Part shown: piece after piece, positions 1 through 13,300 of the stretch
How positions within the stretch are numbered: position 1 is the stretch's first letter
Layout of the letters: each line of letters starts with the position of its first letter
From: Luscinia megarhynchos
Taxonomy: Eukaryota; Chordata; Aves; Passeriformes; Turdidae
Assembly (NCBI GenBank): GCA_034336665.1
Contig: CM067570.1
Location: forward strand, 12,050,002-12,114,001
Length of the DNA: 64,000 nucleotides
Direction: 5' to 3'
Notes under the pieces: generated by a model
Told to the model about the DNA's origin: nothing
Databases searched by the model: none
The model's input: only the letters and a program-made list of their open reading frames with translations
Program-made: the position numbers and the translations under genes

Positions 1-1224
1 AGAATAGCCACAACCCACTATAAATCCATCTTCAAAAGAAATCCTGATATGGAGGAATTCCACTACACTGTTATTCCAGACAGTAATTTCTGTCCACACT
101 CTTAACCAGCCAGAGATACTGTGAATGCTCCAGACTAAAGCAAATAACTCTGGAATTACACTGTGTGTATGACCACACTTGATTGTTTTGCCTATTTCCA
201 CAGGATAAAAAGGCATAAAATCCAAAGCTATTAAGGAGAAACCAAAGCTTAAACCAAAACCAAACAAGCCACAAAATATACCTGGGGCCTTTTACAGCAC
301 TGTACACAATTATTTTTTACTAATATTAACTCTAATTACTCTGAGTATTCTATTTTAACACATTTTATATATATATTAAAGGACAATGATTATTTCACAC
401 AAAGATTAAACAAATCTTTATAGCCACAGAATAACATTTTATGGAAAATTTTAGAGTTCAAGTTTTAACAAAGTACTTGATAAGACAGCCATCCAGGATA
501 TTAACATGGGATATTAACACTACAAAGCTGTGTTAGGCTGTCTTAAAAATTAATCTCATTACATATCAAAGAAGTACTCTATGAAAACTGATGCAACTTC
601 TTGGAGTTCCTTTATTTGAAGTATAAAGAAAATAAAATTCTATTAAGGTAAATTCTAGATGCTTTTTACTTTACAATAAAAATCAAACAAAACATACTGA
701 AAGTATTTTAGGAAACACATGAAGAGTTAAGTGCATTTCAGGACTGAACGAAGTTTAAATATTAGCTGCATTAACAACACCAGAAAGTTTAAAATCTAAG
801 ACTCATAATTGCAAAAGAACTAGGAATGCACTGCTCTTATGAAAAATAGTTACAGAATTATAGAACAGTTCTGGTTGGAAGGGACCTTTAAAGACCAACC
901 AGACCAAACCCCTGCAGTGAGCAGGGACATCTCCAACTAGATTGAGTTGCTCTGAGCCCCGTCAAACATGACCTTCAATATTTCCAGAGAGGGACATTGA
1001 CCACCTCTCTGGGCAACTTATGCCAGTATTTCACCACCCACACTGTAAAAATTTCTTCCTTATATCTACTCTACCTACACTCTTCTAGTTTAAAACCACT
1101 TCCTCTTATCCCCTTGTCATATTACATGCAATCATAAATATATTCCTCTAATCTTTTAAAGGCTAATCATTAACAGTTTTTTAAAAGATTATGGAAATGG
1201 TATTTAGGGAAATGTTTTACTTAC
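1..1224 (-). other. PTPN4 intron after C22 (partial)
   Basis: Intronic sequence running off the left edge. It was searched in all minus-strand frames for the exon starting VKCHQYWPEP and for WPD and HCSAG codons; none is present. It contains a CR1 fragment and AT-rich single-copy sequence. Confidence 0.85.
850..1165 (-). mobile_element. CR1 LINE fragment, 3' end
   Basis: Read on the + strand, this is the complement of the avian CR1 3' region: TTGGAAGGGACC, GACATCTCCAACTAGA, CTCTCTGGGCAACTT, and TTTCTTCCTTATATCTA followed by CCCCTTGTC. The element's sense strand is minus, the same as PTPN4. It is diverged from the consensus, with no open frame and no full-length body, as usual for 5'-truncated CR1 copies. 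Confidence 0.85.
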
Positions 1225-1371
1225 TCTGCCCCGTTCAACTTGAGTTGTTAACATTACAACCATAGAAGAGCCTTGCTCCCAAGTCATCTGCCAAAAATCA
1301 GGACAAGTGTTCGGTAATGGACCTTGACATGCAATGTACTGGTTTATTATTGTGGAAGAAGGGATTTCCAT
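1225..1371 (-). CDS. PTPN4: PTPN4 exon C22: residues 715-763 (PTP domain); last exon in the window
   Basis: A 147 nt exon, phase 0 on both sides. It encodes [40 protein letters not shown] and [19 protein letters not shown] and DFWQMTWEQ (739-747) are classical PTP motifs 3 and 4. The acceptor is CTCTTAG and the donor GTAAGT. The next exon (starting V-K-C-H-Q-Y-W in human) is not between 1 and 1224. Confidence 0.97.
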
Positions 1372-4300
1372 CTAAGAGAAGACAAAGTCATTATTTTAAT
1401 TCCTACAGCAAATGGAAGTCAGGCATCAGACATTTACAGTTTAATAACTAATTTTTTAAAAAAGCATCCATGAACTCTATTTCTTAAAGGCTAGCAAATA
1501 TGAATTACTACAAAGATTCAAATGCACTTTACATATGAACTGACAGTCATGTAGTTGCCATAATGAAGATTAATGGCTGAAAAAAGAAATTACAAAGCAG
1601 TTGGCAAATAATTCAGGTGCAAATATTACTTGCTCTGTGGGTTTTTGACACTGGCTTTTAAAACACAGATCTCAATTTAATATTTGGGGCTTTTTTTGTT
1701 TAAGTAAGTAGCTGTAATTTTGCCGTTACTAACAATGAAAAAAAACCAAGATGCAAAATGAAACTGATGCCAAATTAAACTTCACTGTTGTTGAACATAA
1801 TTGTCAGAAAAGTAATCAGAAAACAAGAATTTATTGCTCTGGAGAGGGCTGGCTTCAGTTTGCATTTTTTTTACATTAAATGTGGGGCTAGTCTTTAACA
1901 TATATGAAAAGATGTGCCACAAAACATTAGGGAGCAAATAGATCTACAGAAAATTTCAAATCACCTGACTAGAGGTTTAGTAGCCATTCTCGCCTAAACT
2001 AGATTTATCAAAAATAGATTTTTTTAAAATGAACTATTTCATTTGAAAAACTGTAGAATTACTTAATGTCAGAAGCACTTCTGAAAAATACTACTCACAT
2101 TTATATAATTTGCATTGATGTAATCTTCATTACTTTTTAAAATAACCCGTGTAGCATCATCTGAAAAAAATTTAGAAAGATGTTATTTATTTACTAACCA
2201 CAGTAAAATACTTTTAGAGCACATATACACATAGCAATACTTACAAGGCGAAATGTCTCTGTATCTATTTTTGGAAATGTTTTGAGGTAATCTGGCACAA
2301 GACATTGTCATTCCAGGTTTTTTTCTATACAATTGCTAAAAGACAAAGCTGATGGTCAGAACATAATTGATGCAATAGACCTGTTCTTTCTAAATATAAA
2401 AGGAAATTTTACCAACGTTCTTAAAGAATGGTATATATTTTATAAATATATATTGTAAAATATAATGCTAGGTCTCCATTTGATGAGGAATTCACAGAAT
2501 TTGCACTGCTGTGTTTTACAAACCTACTGTTTCCTGCTTTAAGCCACTTGATCTCATGCATTTAAGATGGATATCACCAAGGCACAAGTCAGTGCTGAAG
2601 AAAGACCACGGCTACAAGCAGATTAATGCCCCACAGAAAATGCATTACTTTTCTGAAATATGTCAATAAAAATCAACTATTTATAAAATACAGTTACATT
2701 AACCTTTAACATTAAGGTAGTATTTTCCATTGGTTATTTTACCATCCCCTCACTGAGAATGCCCATAGAATGTCCATAGCTCAGTGTCATTCGGTTTCTA
2801 CAGCAACTTAGGCATGGAACAAAGGCCTGAGTACAGAACACATATTTTGGTAGACATTCTTCAGCCTTCATCTTTATGCAAGTATTTTATTAGCATGTCC
2901 CCAGTAACCACAAAAAGTGTAAGTAACCAATAAAGCTATTTATAAAACTAAAACCTAGGATTAGGTATTCTTGAGTTTGCACATACAGTACAGCATTGAT
3001 TTTCTCCTTGGTTATTTTTCTTTTGAGAGAGTAAGACAATTGTTTTGCTAAAGGATGCTGACTGTACTGAAATTTAACTGAAATCTGCTCTGTTTAAAAT
3101 AATTGCCTTCCCAAAAGACTTGGAATTTTCCCCCAGCTCCAGGCAATATGGTACTTACATCAAACTGAGCCAAGACAGTTCCAGTGATGAGCCCCTCTGC
3201 TAACTGAATCATGGATTCCCTCAGAGCATTATCATCTTGATGGACACCATCAAGTGGAGATTTCTCAGGGATGTACTGAAAATCAGGTTCGCTCTCCAGC
3301 TTCTCTTCCACAACATCATAGACAGCTAGAACAAGCAAAGGTATGAATGCTCTGACTGAAGATGCTGTTTGACTGAAGTTAGCTGTAAGCCAGTTATTTA
3401 AAATAGCAAAACCACATTACTCCTGTAGAAAAATCCACATTTATTACCACATTGATTTTAGTCCCTATCAGCAAGGACAGGTAGCCTTTACTTATCAGTA
3501 TAATGCACGATAACACTATTTTTTTTCTTTGGTGTAATAGTAATTTTAAGTGAAAGCCCATCACTGACAGCTAAAATTTTGATCAAAATTCACGTTATAC
3601 CCTGCCTTGTGTGATATAACTCTCTAATCTCAGATTCTCACATCATGCCTCTGATATCATTACAGCTGCATTTACATTTTACTTACAATTCCCTTAGAAC
3701 TCATTTTAGGATTCAGTAATTAGGGCAAGATGTGCAGACCACCTGAGAAAATTGCATTTAATACGTGGCATTATAAAGCTATCAATGCTCTATGTGTGCC
3801 TTGCCTATAAGCTCAGAAATAATATTTCTGCTACACATAACAGACATGCGCTGTTCAAGAGCCTGTGTTTAAATTATATTAAATCACTACAAAGAAGGAA
3901 ACTGGCAATTCCTCACTTCTACAACTTATGTTTTTATCCAGAATACAAAGATAATCAACATGCAAGGGAAAAGATAGTTTGTTTTAGAAAATTTCCAAAC
4001 AAAGCTCATAATTTTGTGTGAAAAAAAGTAAGCACACAAAAGCTACAAGAGAGCTTCCACACAGAAGGACAGCACAAGTAAGTGGGGAGTCCAAATTAGT
4101 AAATAAGGGAAACATTTTTATGAGGTGAATGAGGTACTCTGCAAAAGTAATTTCCATTCCTCCAATTAAGCATCAATATTTTTCATTTTGCTTTTTCCTC
4201 TCCAACTCTACTACAGTTAGGAGTGCAGCAGAATTAAATCCAGTGCCCATATGCTGGCTATGATCCAGCAGTGCCTTTTGTGAATACACTGCATAGGCTT

Positions 4301-7300
4301 TTATTTAGACTGCATTTTAGCACTTCTACTAAGACTCATCAAGTAAAAATGCTATAAGTGGTTTTGGATTGTTTCAAAAATGTATGGACGGATTTTGTAT
4401 ACCTTGACCTCCAAAGCCACACCTAAACACTTGATATTTGACGAGGTTTTTTTTTTTGTGTGTTTAGTTTAAATTTTCCTTAAGGGAATAACAATAACCT
4501 TACGAAATATATATTCAATATCCAAATTGCTTTCAGGACATTTTTATCAATAAGAGTGACAATAAAATTTAAATTAGCTCTCTGTTAGAAATATTTGATG
4601 TCTGACTTTTTCATTAGTTTTCAACACTAAGTTGTACACAGCTCCTTAGATTATGGGATCAATACACTGTATTGTCACAATTCCTTTTCAAGGAAGGGAG
4701 TTACTTCTTACAGGTTAAATATTCCATCCCAGGACACAAAATGGAGTTTATAGAATGAGAGCAGGGTGTGGATTTTTATTTTTAATTATGATGTACAAGC
4801 CACTCACCATTGGGTCGAACTAGGAGCACAAGTTCCCCTGAGTGTCTCTCACAGCTAGCTTTAATAAACATTACAACTTGGTCGTGGGTATGCTCTGCTA
4901 TATCCCTGCCGTTAATCAGTACAACCTGGTCCCCTTCATTCAAACGAGGGACACACAGATCAGCCTGCAACGTTGGGGGAAAAAACAAAACCATCTGTAA
5001 CACAAGCCATTACCAATTTCTTACCTTAAAATAACAACTTAAAGTAACTATACTTGGGCTCTCAAATCCTAACAGCCCTGTTACTATGGCTGCTGCACTG
5101 TATTCAAATGATAAATCCAAGTGTTACACAATACACAGGCAGTGCCATTGCCACTTGCAGCTGGGAGGTGACTGGCACTGTAAAATGTCTTTCGACAGCT
5201 GTTACTCTACCCCTCAGCTGATGCAGAAAGCTCCTATCTTTGAATCTCCCTTTGTACAGACAATTAAAAAGCAGGACATTTTTATCTTTGAAGGGAGGGG
5301 AGAAACACAGCAGAACCATGTAAAAATCAATTTCAGAGGCTTAAATGCTTCAGGTCTGAAATACTGAAATAGTAATGGCAAAAAGAAATGCACAACTCTC
5401 AGTAATCCCAGAGAATTAGGTGATAAAAATGGTTATTATAATCACAGTCTAAACATCATTGCAGAAAAGAAAGAGCACAAGCCATCATATCTTTCTTCTC
5501 CCTACAAAGTGAATGTTTAAAGCCAAGATTATTCACAGTATTGAATACTTCAGGGATAATAATTCACAAGATACAAGAACAATGATTTTGGCAAATATTT
5601 CAATACTTTCAAAGAGTTAACAAAAAAAGAAGTAAATAAATGTTAACTCCACTCTAACATGTATCAACAGAGCTGATTCCAGTCAGCTGAATACCAGGTC
5701 AGTATTTCTGGCAATAAATTGACAAATATTGTGCCTAGTTTGAAGACACTCTTATAGTCACTAAACATCAGTAACAACATGCAATCAGACCTGATGAATG
5801 ATTCATAATGTCTGGTTTTAATCTACATCTTGGCTTTATTCAGCTACATCTGTCACTAAAGTAAGGCATTTGCTATTTTAGTTATTTTTAACACTCTTTC
5901 AATATGTAATTTATGTGAAATTACTAAATGTCTATATCTAAAAAAAGCAATAAAGTAAAAGTATTTTTAGGATGGCACAGCTCAAGTACCAGTGCATACT
6001 GAGCATCTGTAATGCTCTGTAATTTTCAGAAATTAAACTTCGTTTCAGTAGGAAAAAAATACTTTTAAGGATTGAAGAACTTTAAAAAATATGTTATACA
6101 GCCACATCAAATTCTTACTGCACGTAATTTGCCTTGTTCTGATAATGTTATAGCAAAAACTAATTTTCATAGGCAGGTAGAAAATAATCTATCGTTTACT
6201 GTACATCTTTCAAGATACACAGATATTGCTACCAAGTCTGCTTTTTTGATAACTTACAGGTGTTCCTGGAGCTACCCTGGACACTATAACCGGCATCTTC
6301 TGATCATATCCACCCTTTAAAAACAAATTAAATTAGTAAGAAATCCAAAATGTCAGAAAATAACCTTAATAAATGTAAAACAAATAGATGTACTGTTACC
6401 TTTACATTGAAGCCAAACCTTCCATTTTCATCTGGTTTCATTCTGATCATAACAAGATTGTCATGGGGGACACCACCATTGGGCTAACAGACAAAAGTTA
6501 TAACATATTAGTATATATTTTGTTCACAATAAGATTTTGAGGACATTGTATTTAATAATTCTGCAGTTTGCTTATCAAATAATTGCACCTGGACACCTGA
6601 GAAAACATCAAGCAAGAATACAAGAATCTTGGGTTTGTATAAAAGGGAAAAATTACACATTTAAGAGTCTTGGACATAACTAAGTTAAAGGACTGTTCTG
6701 TCAAAGCAAGCTCAAAGTAAGAAAGAATATTAGAAAAAACTAAGTGGCTTCAATCCTCTAATAAAAACAGCTTGCTAAATGAAAATTTCTTTAATTCATT
6801 TTAATTAAAACCACAGTGAAGAGCTGCAATAAGAATGCAATATAATGAAAAAGGAAGATAATGGAAGGCATCCTTTTGTTTCTATTGAATGACAACAACA
6901 CTGTTAAAGTAAATGCCAGTAAACTGAGGAATACTAGCTACCTTTCTAATCCGAAAAATACCAACTTAGTGCCATTGAAGTGATTTTTAATTGGTTCCCC
7001 CATTTATATTTCACAGACTGAACATGAGCTAGTATTTCTACAGCTCCTACAGTGAGGATGCAAAGTAATAAATAAAATGTGTTTCAAGGAAATTTTCAAT
7101 GTAACCAGTTATAGCAAAGCAGAAGACTCATAGCCAGAAAAATAAAAATCAAACTTAGAAAAGCAAGTATGTAAGAAAGTTCAGAACCAGGAGTTTCACT
7201 ATGTTAAAGACGTCTAAACAACTTGGCTCATTACAAGTTAACTCAGTTGCAGGCGTCTTCTGTTCTTAGTTAAAACAAAACAAAATTCACCAAATGCATT

Positions 7301-10300
7301 CATAGTAATGAAAAAGTGAAAAACTTGGGAAAGTAATGCCACAAGAAATATTAATTAAAAGGAATGGCCTTAGAAAGCCCAATCATATGGCAATCATTTC
7401 AGCCTATGCTCACTGGCATAGGAGACCAGACAAAACGAGCATCAAGCAAGTGCTCATCTGTGGCATTTGGCAGCTTTTGTGCCAATGCATTCCCCAGACA
7501 GAAAGGAAATGCTAATTTCCTGCTTTAAGATGCACTTCTGAACAGAAGTTTACAATGTGAAATGTGCAGAGAGCACTGTATGCCATCATTAATGTGTTTG
7601 ACTGAAGGGACTTCGACCACACCTGTTTTCAAGCACTTCTGACATTCTCAGACTGGATACTTAGGGATTGGAGATGGAGTAAGAAGTTGTCATTCCCATG
7701 CGTCCTACTACCTTTCTACACAGACTCTCCATGCAACAGACAAAGGAAATTCAATAGCTTTGTGAAGACAAAATGGTGAAGGGTTTTGTTTAATATATTT
7801 GAGATGGAACAGCAGAAGATTTTAGTGGTGCAAGAACCTGAATTCTGGTCAGAAAAAGCAATTTTGAAACAAAACAACATTCCAAAAATTTCAGTCATGC
7901 TATGTTCCTTCTTCTGCAATCCCCAAAAAAAAAAGTCATCAGCAGACCAAATTAGATGTTCAATTACAACAGAGCGCTGCCTTCAGCGAGACTACATAGA
8001 TGTGTCCCACTGGAGCACAGCAAACAATCACACTGACAATGGACAGAGGAAAAACAACCTCATTCACACAGCTGTGTTGGTATTGCAGAATTGAAAGGAG
8101 TTAAAAAAACAACTGAAAGTTATTTTGTCAATTTGGTAAAGACAACTGAATACAGGGCAGAAAAACTTAATGACTAAACTGGTGTTATCTTTCAAAACAG
8201 AACAGTACTTTGATGTGACTCAGGTAAGCACTGGCTGAAGAGAAAGCTGTTACAAATTCTGTTTCATCATTTAATTAAAACAAAAAATTTTACATTTCCA
8301 AAAAACTCAAAAAATTAAACTTTTACTTTTGAGTCTTTTATTAAAACCCCAGCTACGAAATTAAACAGGGGTTTTATGGATATCTTAACTTTGTTATAAG
8401 GCCTGAGAGAACACCCTAGGTTTACAGTTTAGGATGCAAAAAAAAAATAAACTAAGGCATTTCTAAAAATCAGTTTGGGGAGGTGACTCATAATTTTGAA
8501 TGCCTGAGGTTGAAAAAACTGTTTACACAGTATTTGCTACAGCTGGATGTTTTCCCATCCTGGAACACGTTTCTTATCCCATTTACTGTTCACATCAGTA
8601 TAAAATTTAGAATCTCTAGAAAACTTCTAGAAGGACAAAAATCACAAAAACAATCACGGAAATCTCTCCTCAGACAACCAACTATCTTACTCATCTCACA
8701 CATGCTTGATTATGGAAAAAGGACTTTTGCTCAATACTTTTGTATTTGCTGATACAAAATTGATTTGCTTCTTGATAGTCTTTCTCTTGGAAATACTGAA
8801 AAGAAATGCAACCATAGACTCAAGAAGCTTCTCCTGATAAAACCACTCTAGGAGCTGGTAGGCATTTCCAGGTTTAGTTTTTTAGCTAAAGCTAGATTAA
8901 ACACTTGCAATGTCTTCTTTAAAACTGATGGCAAATGACTTCTCAAAGAGGAGGTCAGGTAGAAATTTCTGAATGCGCTGAAAAGCTCAAAATGTTTGCT
9001 CGACCATCCCAAGGTAGTGATTTGCTGTCAACTGACACAGCACTACTCCAGTAGCTAGAGTAAAACCAGCAGGAGCCAGTGAAGGGACAGTATGGATAAT
9101 GGAAATGCTGCAAGGTAATGCCCAGACACAGCAGCTCTGAAATGCTTCAGAACCAAGCTCAGGTAAAATAGGATCATCATTCTGATAAAAAGCAGAATGG
9201 TTCAACTGGATCGAAAAAACTTACAGTGGATTTTTCAGGTGATGCAGGAACATCAAATGTTTCATTAATATGGTTATCCAGTTCTTGCTGTGAGTGTGAA
9301 TGATGAATTTGGTTCCAACTGTTCTTTTTAAATTGTTTGGGTGGTAACGCTGGAGGCTGCCCATCTATAGGAGTCTCTTGAGATCTAAACACCAAAACAC
9401 AAGTATGAAGTGGAACAATCACGAGATATTGACAGTTCTTTTAGGGTTGCAAATAAACTGAAAACGTTAGAAGAAACTCATGAAACTTCACTGAGAAATG
9501 AGTACCTGCACATATTTTTAGAACCTCAAAAATGTAGTGCAGTAGAATACATTGACAGCCTATATTTGCACCTGCTGCAGCATTTTTCTTGACAAGTAAC
9601 TGTACACAGAATCAGCAAGTTAATTTTTTACCTAGGACCTTTTTAAAAAATGGTTTTAGCATGCTAGACCCACTACTTCTGATCTGCAAGCACACCATAC
9701 TAGAGTAATAAAAATGTCATCTGTGTTGTTGTATAATATGAAGAATTTCCTTTTGTTAGTCCCCTTGGAATAAAAGCTTAATTGTGTAATTTGCATTACA
9801 TAAATACATGATTCATCTTTCATTATATGGATTTATATTTAAGAATTAAGAAGAACATTTGGAAAGGCTCAAAAGGGCAGTGAGCTCACAGTTGCCATTA
9901 ACTTGGTTTGAATGTCAGTTTCTAAATACCAGCAGGATATATCATCCTCCACAGGCACCCCACTAAAAGGTGCTATTAAGTCATTTAACGGTTTCAGACA
10001 ACAGTCCATTGACACCAGATCCATAAACCATGAAGAATGAACTTACAGGTTATGGCTAAATCTAAAGAGAATGCTACCACCAAAAATAGGGGTATGTTCT
10101 TTCACCCACATCCCTTGCTGCTTCCTTGAAGAACTGGTGCTCCTCTCTTACCTAACGCAGCTTACACAAAGCAGCCAAAAATAATTTTTGGACAATCCCG
10201 GGGCCTCTGGTGTATCTCAGGGCTGGCCACCATGCAGGGAGGGAAGGACTCTCCCAAAGGCAAGAGCAGGACACTGCTCCTTAGGTTATCAGCAAGCTGT

Positions 10301-13300
10301 AGTGGTAACTCATCACAGAACTCTCTCCAAAACACACAGGTAGCCACGTGAGCAGCTCTACTGTATTCAGTAGTCTTGCCTCAGTGATCTGTTAGCAGGG
10401 CAAGACTCTCAGTATGAGACTGCACAAGGTTTCATATTGCTGCAAATCTGAAAACCTAAGGGACACGCCACACTCCATACCATATAATTTGTCTCTATGC
10501 AATTCAAGAAAGGCAGTTCCCAGATACATGTTCAAAAATAAAAAATCTAAGCAAAACTGAGTATATTGATTTAAAAAAAAAGATGAACCTCTTTCAAAAA
10601 GCATGAAAACTGGGAAATAGAACACTTCACTTTGAAATGCCAAACATTTTCTGCTTAAGTTAAAAAAAAATTAGTCAATATTCTTAGAAAACAAAACTGG
10701 TAACATTTTTGTCAGTGTATGAAAGAAAACAGCACATTCGAAAAGATCCCAACAATATTTTTCTCTATTTTTCTGCTTTATTTCAACTTTCAGAAAATAT
10801 TTTTCTCATGAAGTGTTAAAAGAAAAAAAAAGTACTAATTATTCAGTCTGATGTCTGAAGAACCTCATGTTCAAAACACAGTTGGGAAGAAAAATAGTAT
10901 TTCTTAACACTTTTTGGTACAACAGAAAAAAGAACACATTTCATTTTTCAAGATAAGCAGCTTTTCTAAATTCATTTTTGTGGAGAGAAAAATATGATGA
11001 TTGTCAACATTTGCAAAACAAATCTGCAAGGCAGCCATAAACTATTTAGACATCAACTTTAAAAGGTCACCCAGAGATTTTTAGCTGCCTATGCATTCAT
11101 TCATTCAAGTCTGGCCAATACAGATTACTCAGTCTTTTAAGTTATGTATTTTCCTGAAAACAATAACTCCTGAGAGTTTTAAACCAAAGGAAAAAAGAAC
11201 AGAAAGCATGAATAGAAACACAAAAGAAGTTATTCTGATAAAAGTAGAAGATGGATCTTATGTTTGACTAGATGTCTGTACATACATGTCAACAAACACA
11301 AATTCCTACTGAACACACAAACTTATAGAAAAGATTTGAAAAGTTACTTAAATGAGCATTTTACAGGCAGCAATGCAAGTACTGTAATATATTAGCATAA
11401 TGAATTGTGAGAACTAACAATCAAGCCTTGGGCATAAACTTCACTGCTTTATATTTGCCCAGTCAGCTTTGAATTTCCTTATGAATGCTCAGACAATGGC
11501 AGTGAAAGCAGCCTATTTTGCAGGCAAAGCAGCTCTCTGTTACTGAATTCAGCAATTTACATAATAATAAAATAACCCTTGCACTGGCAAGCTTTGGGTA
11601 TTTTTGTTACAGATATCCGGTCTGATCTTTTTAATATATTTAGCAAAAGTTCCATACACACCCCCATAAATTTATTAAACAAAACACTTATCATGTGCTT
11701 TTGGAATTTGAGGTTATAATTACCTCAGGGAACTACAAGCACTATCTCTCAATTTAACATTGAATAGGACGTGCAGATGGGAGCAAAGTTGTGCAATTAA
11801 AGGTTGTATTAGCTTAGCTAGAATATCCTTCTGAACTGCATGGAAACTGTTAATTTATTTTGCTATGTTGTTTCCAAACTCAAAAAGACCACTAAATCTA
11901 TTGCCAGGTCAGCCCCTCTTTTGCATACATATAAATTTGATCAATAAATAAAAGTTTCATGGATTACTCAAATCTTCTCAGCCAGAAAGATCAAACTGGT
12001 TAAGAAATGGCTTTTTGGATTGTAGAACAGTATAGTTTAAAATTATATAGCTAATATGAAGTACGTGTCTACTATTTTCCTTCATAAATGGCAAATCTTG
12101 AATCAATAACAACACCCTAAACCTTCAAAAGACCTTAATGGGGTTCATATATATTTGATGGTCAATGTCCTCATTCTTAAATGTATCTTATACTGAGATC
12201 TGTAGTGGGATATTAAATTTTAGTTTTAAGCTTCCAATAAGTGGAAAAAAACCCAAAAACTGAACCTCTAACACTTAGTGATCGAAGAGCAATACTTTTT
12301 CTGCTTGGGTATAAAAGGTGCAAAAACGTGAAAAAGAGCAGCCAGAGTTGTACAAAACCACTTCCTTTCTTTCTAAGACTCATTTCTATGGTTACTTACT
12401 CAAGAAATGAAGTAAGTAAATAAACAAATCCTAAGAACACTCAAGAAGATCTTGCAGAACTTTGAGTAAAGGCATATGAATAAAAGAGAGTATTTAAAAA
12501 TTGTGCTTTCTTCACTGTATCATTCTGTCATTCAGCAAGGGTTTCTCATAACTGACTTCAGTTTCAAGTCTTAGAACCTGACCCTGTCTGGCCTTTGGAA
12601 AACAAAACTCTAATATGAGAAAAGATTCACAACTGTTCCAGTTCTGAGAGTCCTCTGACACATGAATATGTTAAAAAGTCCACCAAAAAAGGAGAATTTA
12701 CATGACTAGGTCAGATTAATATTACATAACCCTGAAAGTTAAGTAACTAGCTGAAGGTCAAATTGTAAATAGTGCAGCTTATTGTAAAAAGTATCATGTG
12801 CTATTTTATAAAACTTAAAATTTGTATTGTATTTCCCTCCAAAAAATTACATATAGTTGTTAAAACTGAAAGCACAGTCAGTCAAAGCAAGGTTTTAAAA
12901 CTGTATTTAAATAGCTTCCCATAGAAATTTTTCTTGAGACATACTATTTGTTTATAAACATGTAATTAGGTATGTGTTGTTTACAGCTCTCGATTAGTTT
13001 TGAAACTGTTTGCACAACTTCCCTGCTAACGGAAATTATTATACAAAATTATGAGGGCATATCTGGCATTACATGCATAGCTATACTAAGAGCATACAGT
13101 GGCAGTGATAAAATGGTATATATTGCAATATTTTCCCCCAAATAATCTATACTCTGAACACAATTTATTATTTCAGTATCTTTGAATAACTCAACATGCT
13201 TTTTATTTGTCTTTTTTCTGGACCCAACACACAATAATAGTTTTTATTTTGCCCATTGTATCTTACAGTAAGTACGCTTACAATATAAAGAATATTCAGC

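Noticed and set aside
1..1224. Possible next PTPN4 catalytic exon (VKCHQYWPEP, WPD loop or HCSAGIGRTG)
   Set aside because: I read the minus strand through this region and found no matching codons or acceptor-donor pair; the catalytic exons must lie outside the window.
5086..5367. A 93-codon + frame, with a 71-codon frame opposite it
   Set aside because: Intronic and without recognisable domains; the two strands shadow each other, as expected for a chance open stretch.
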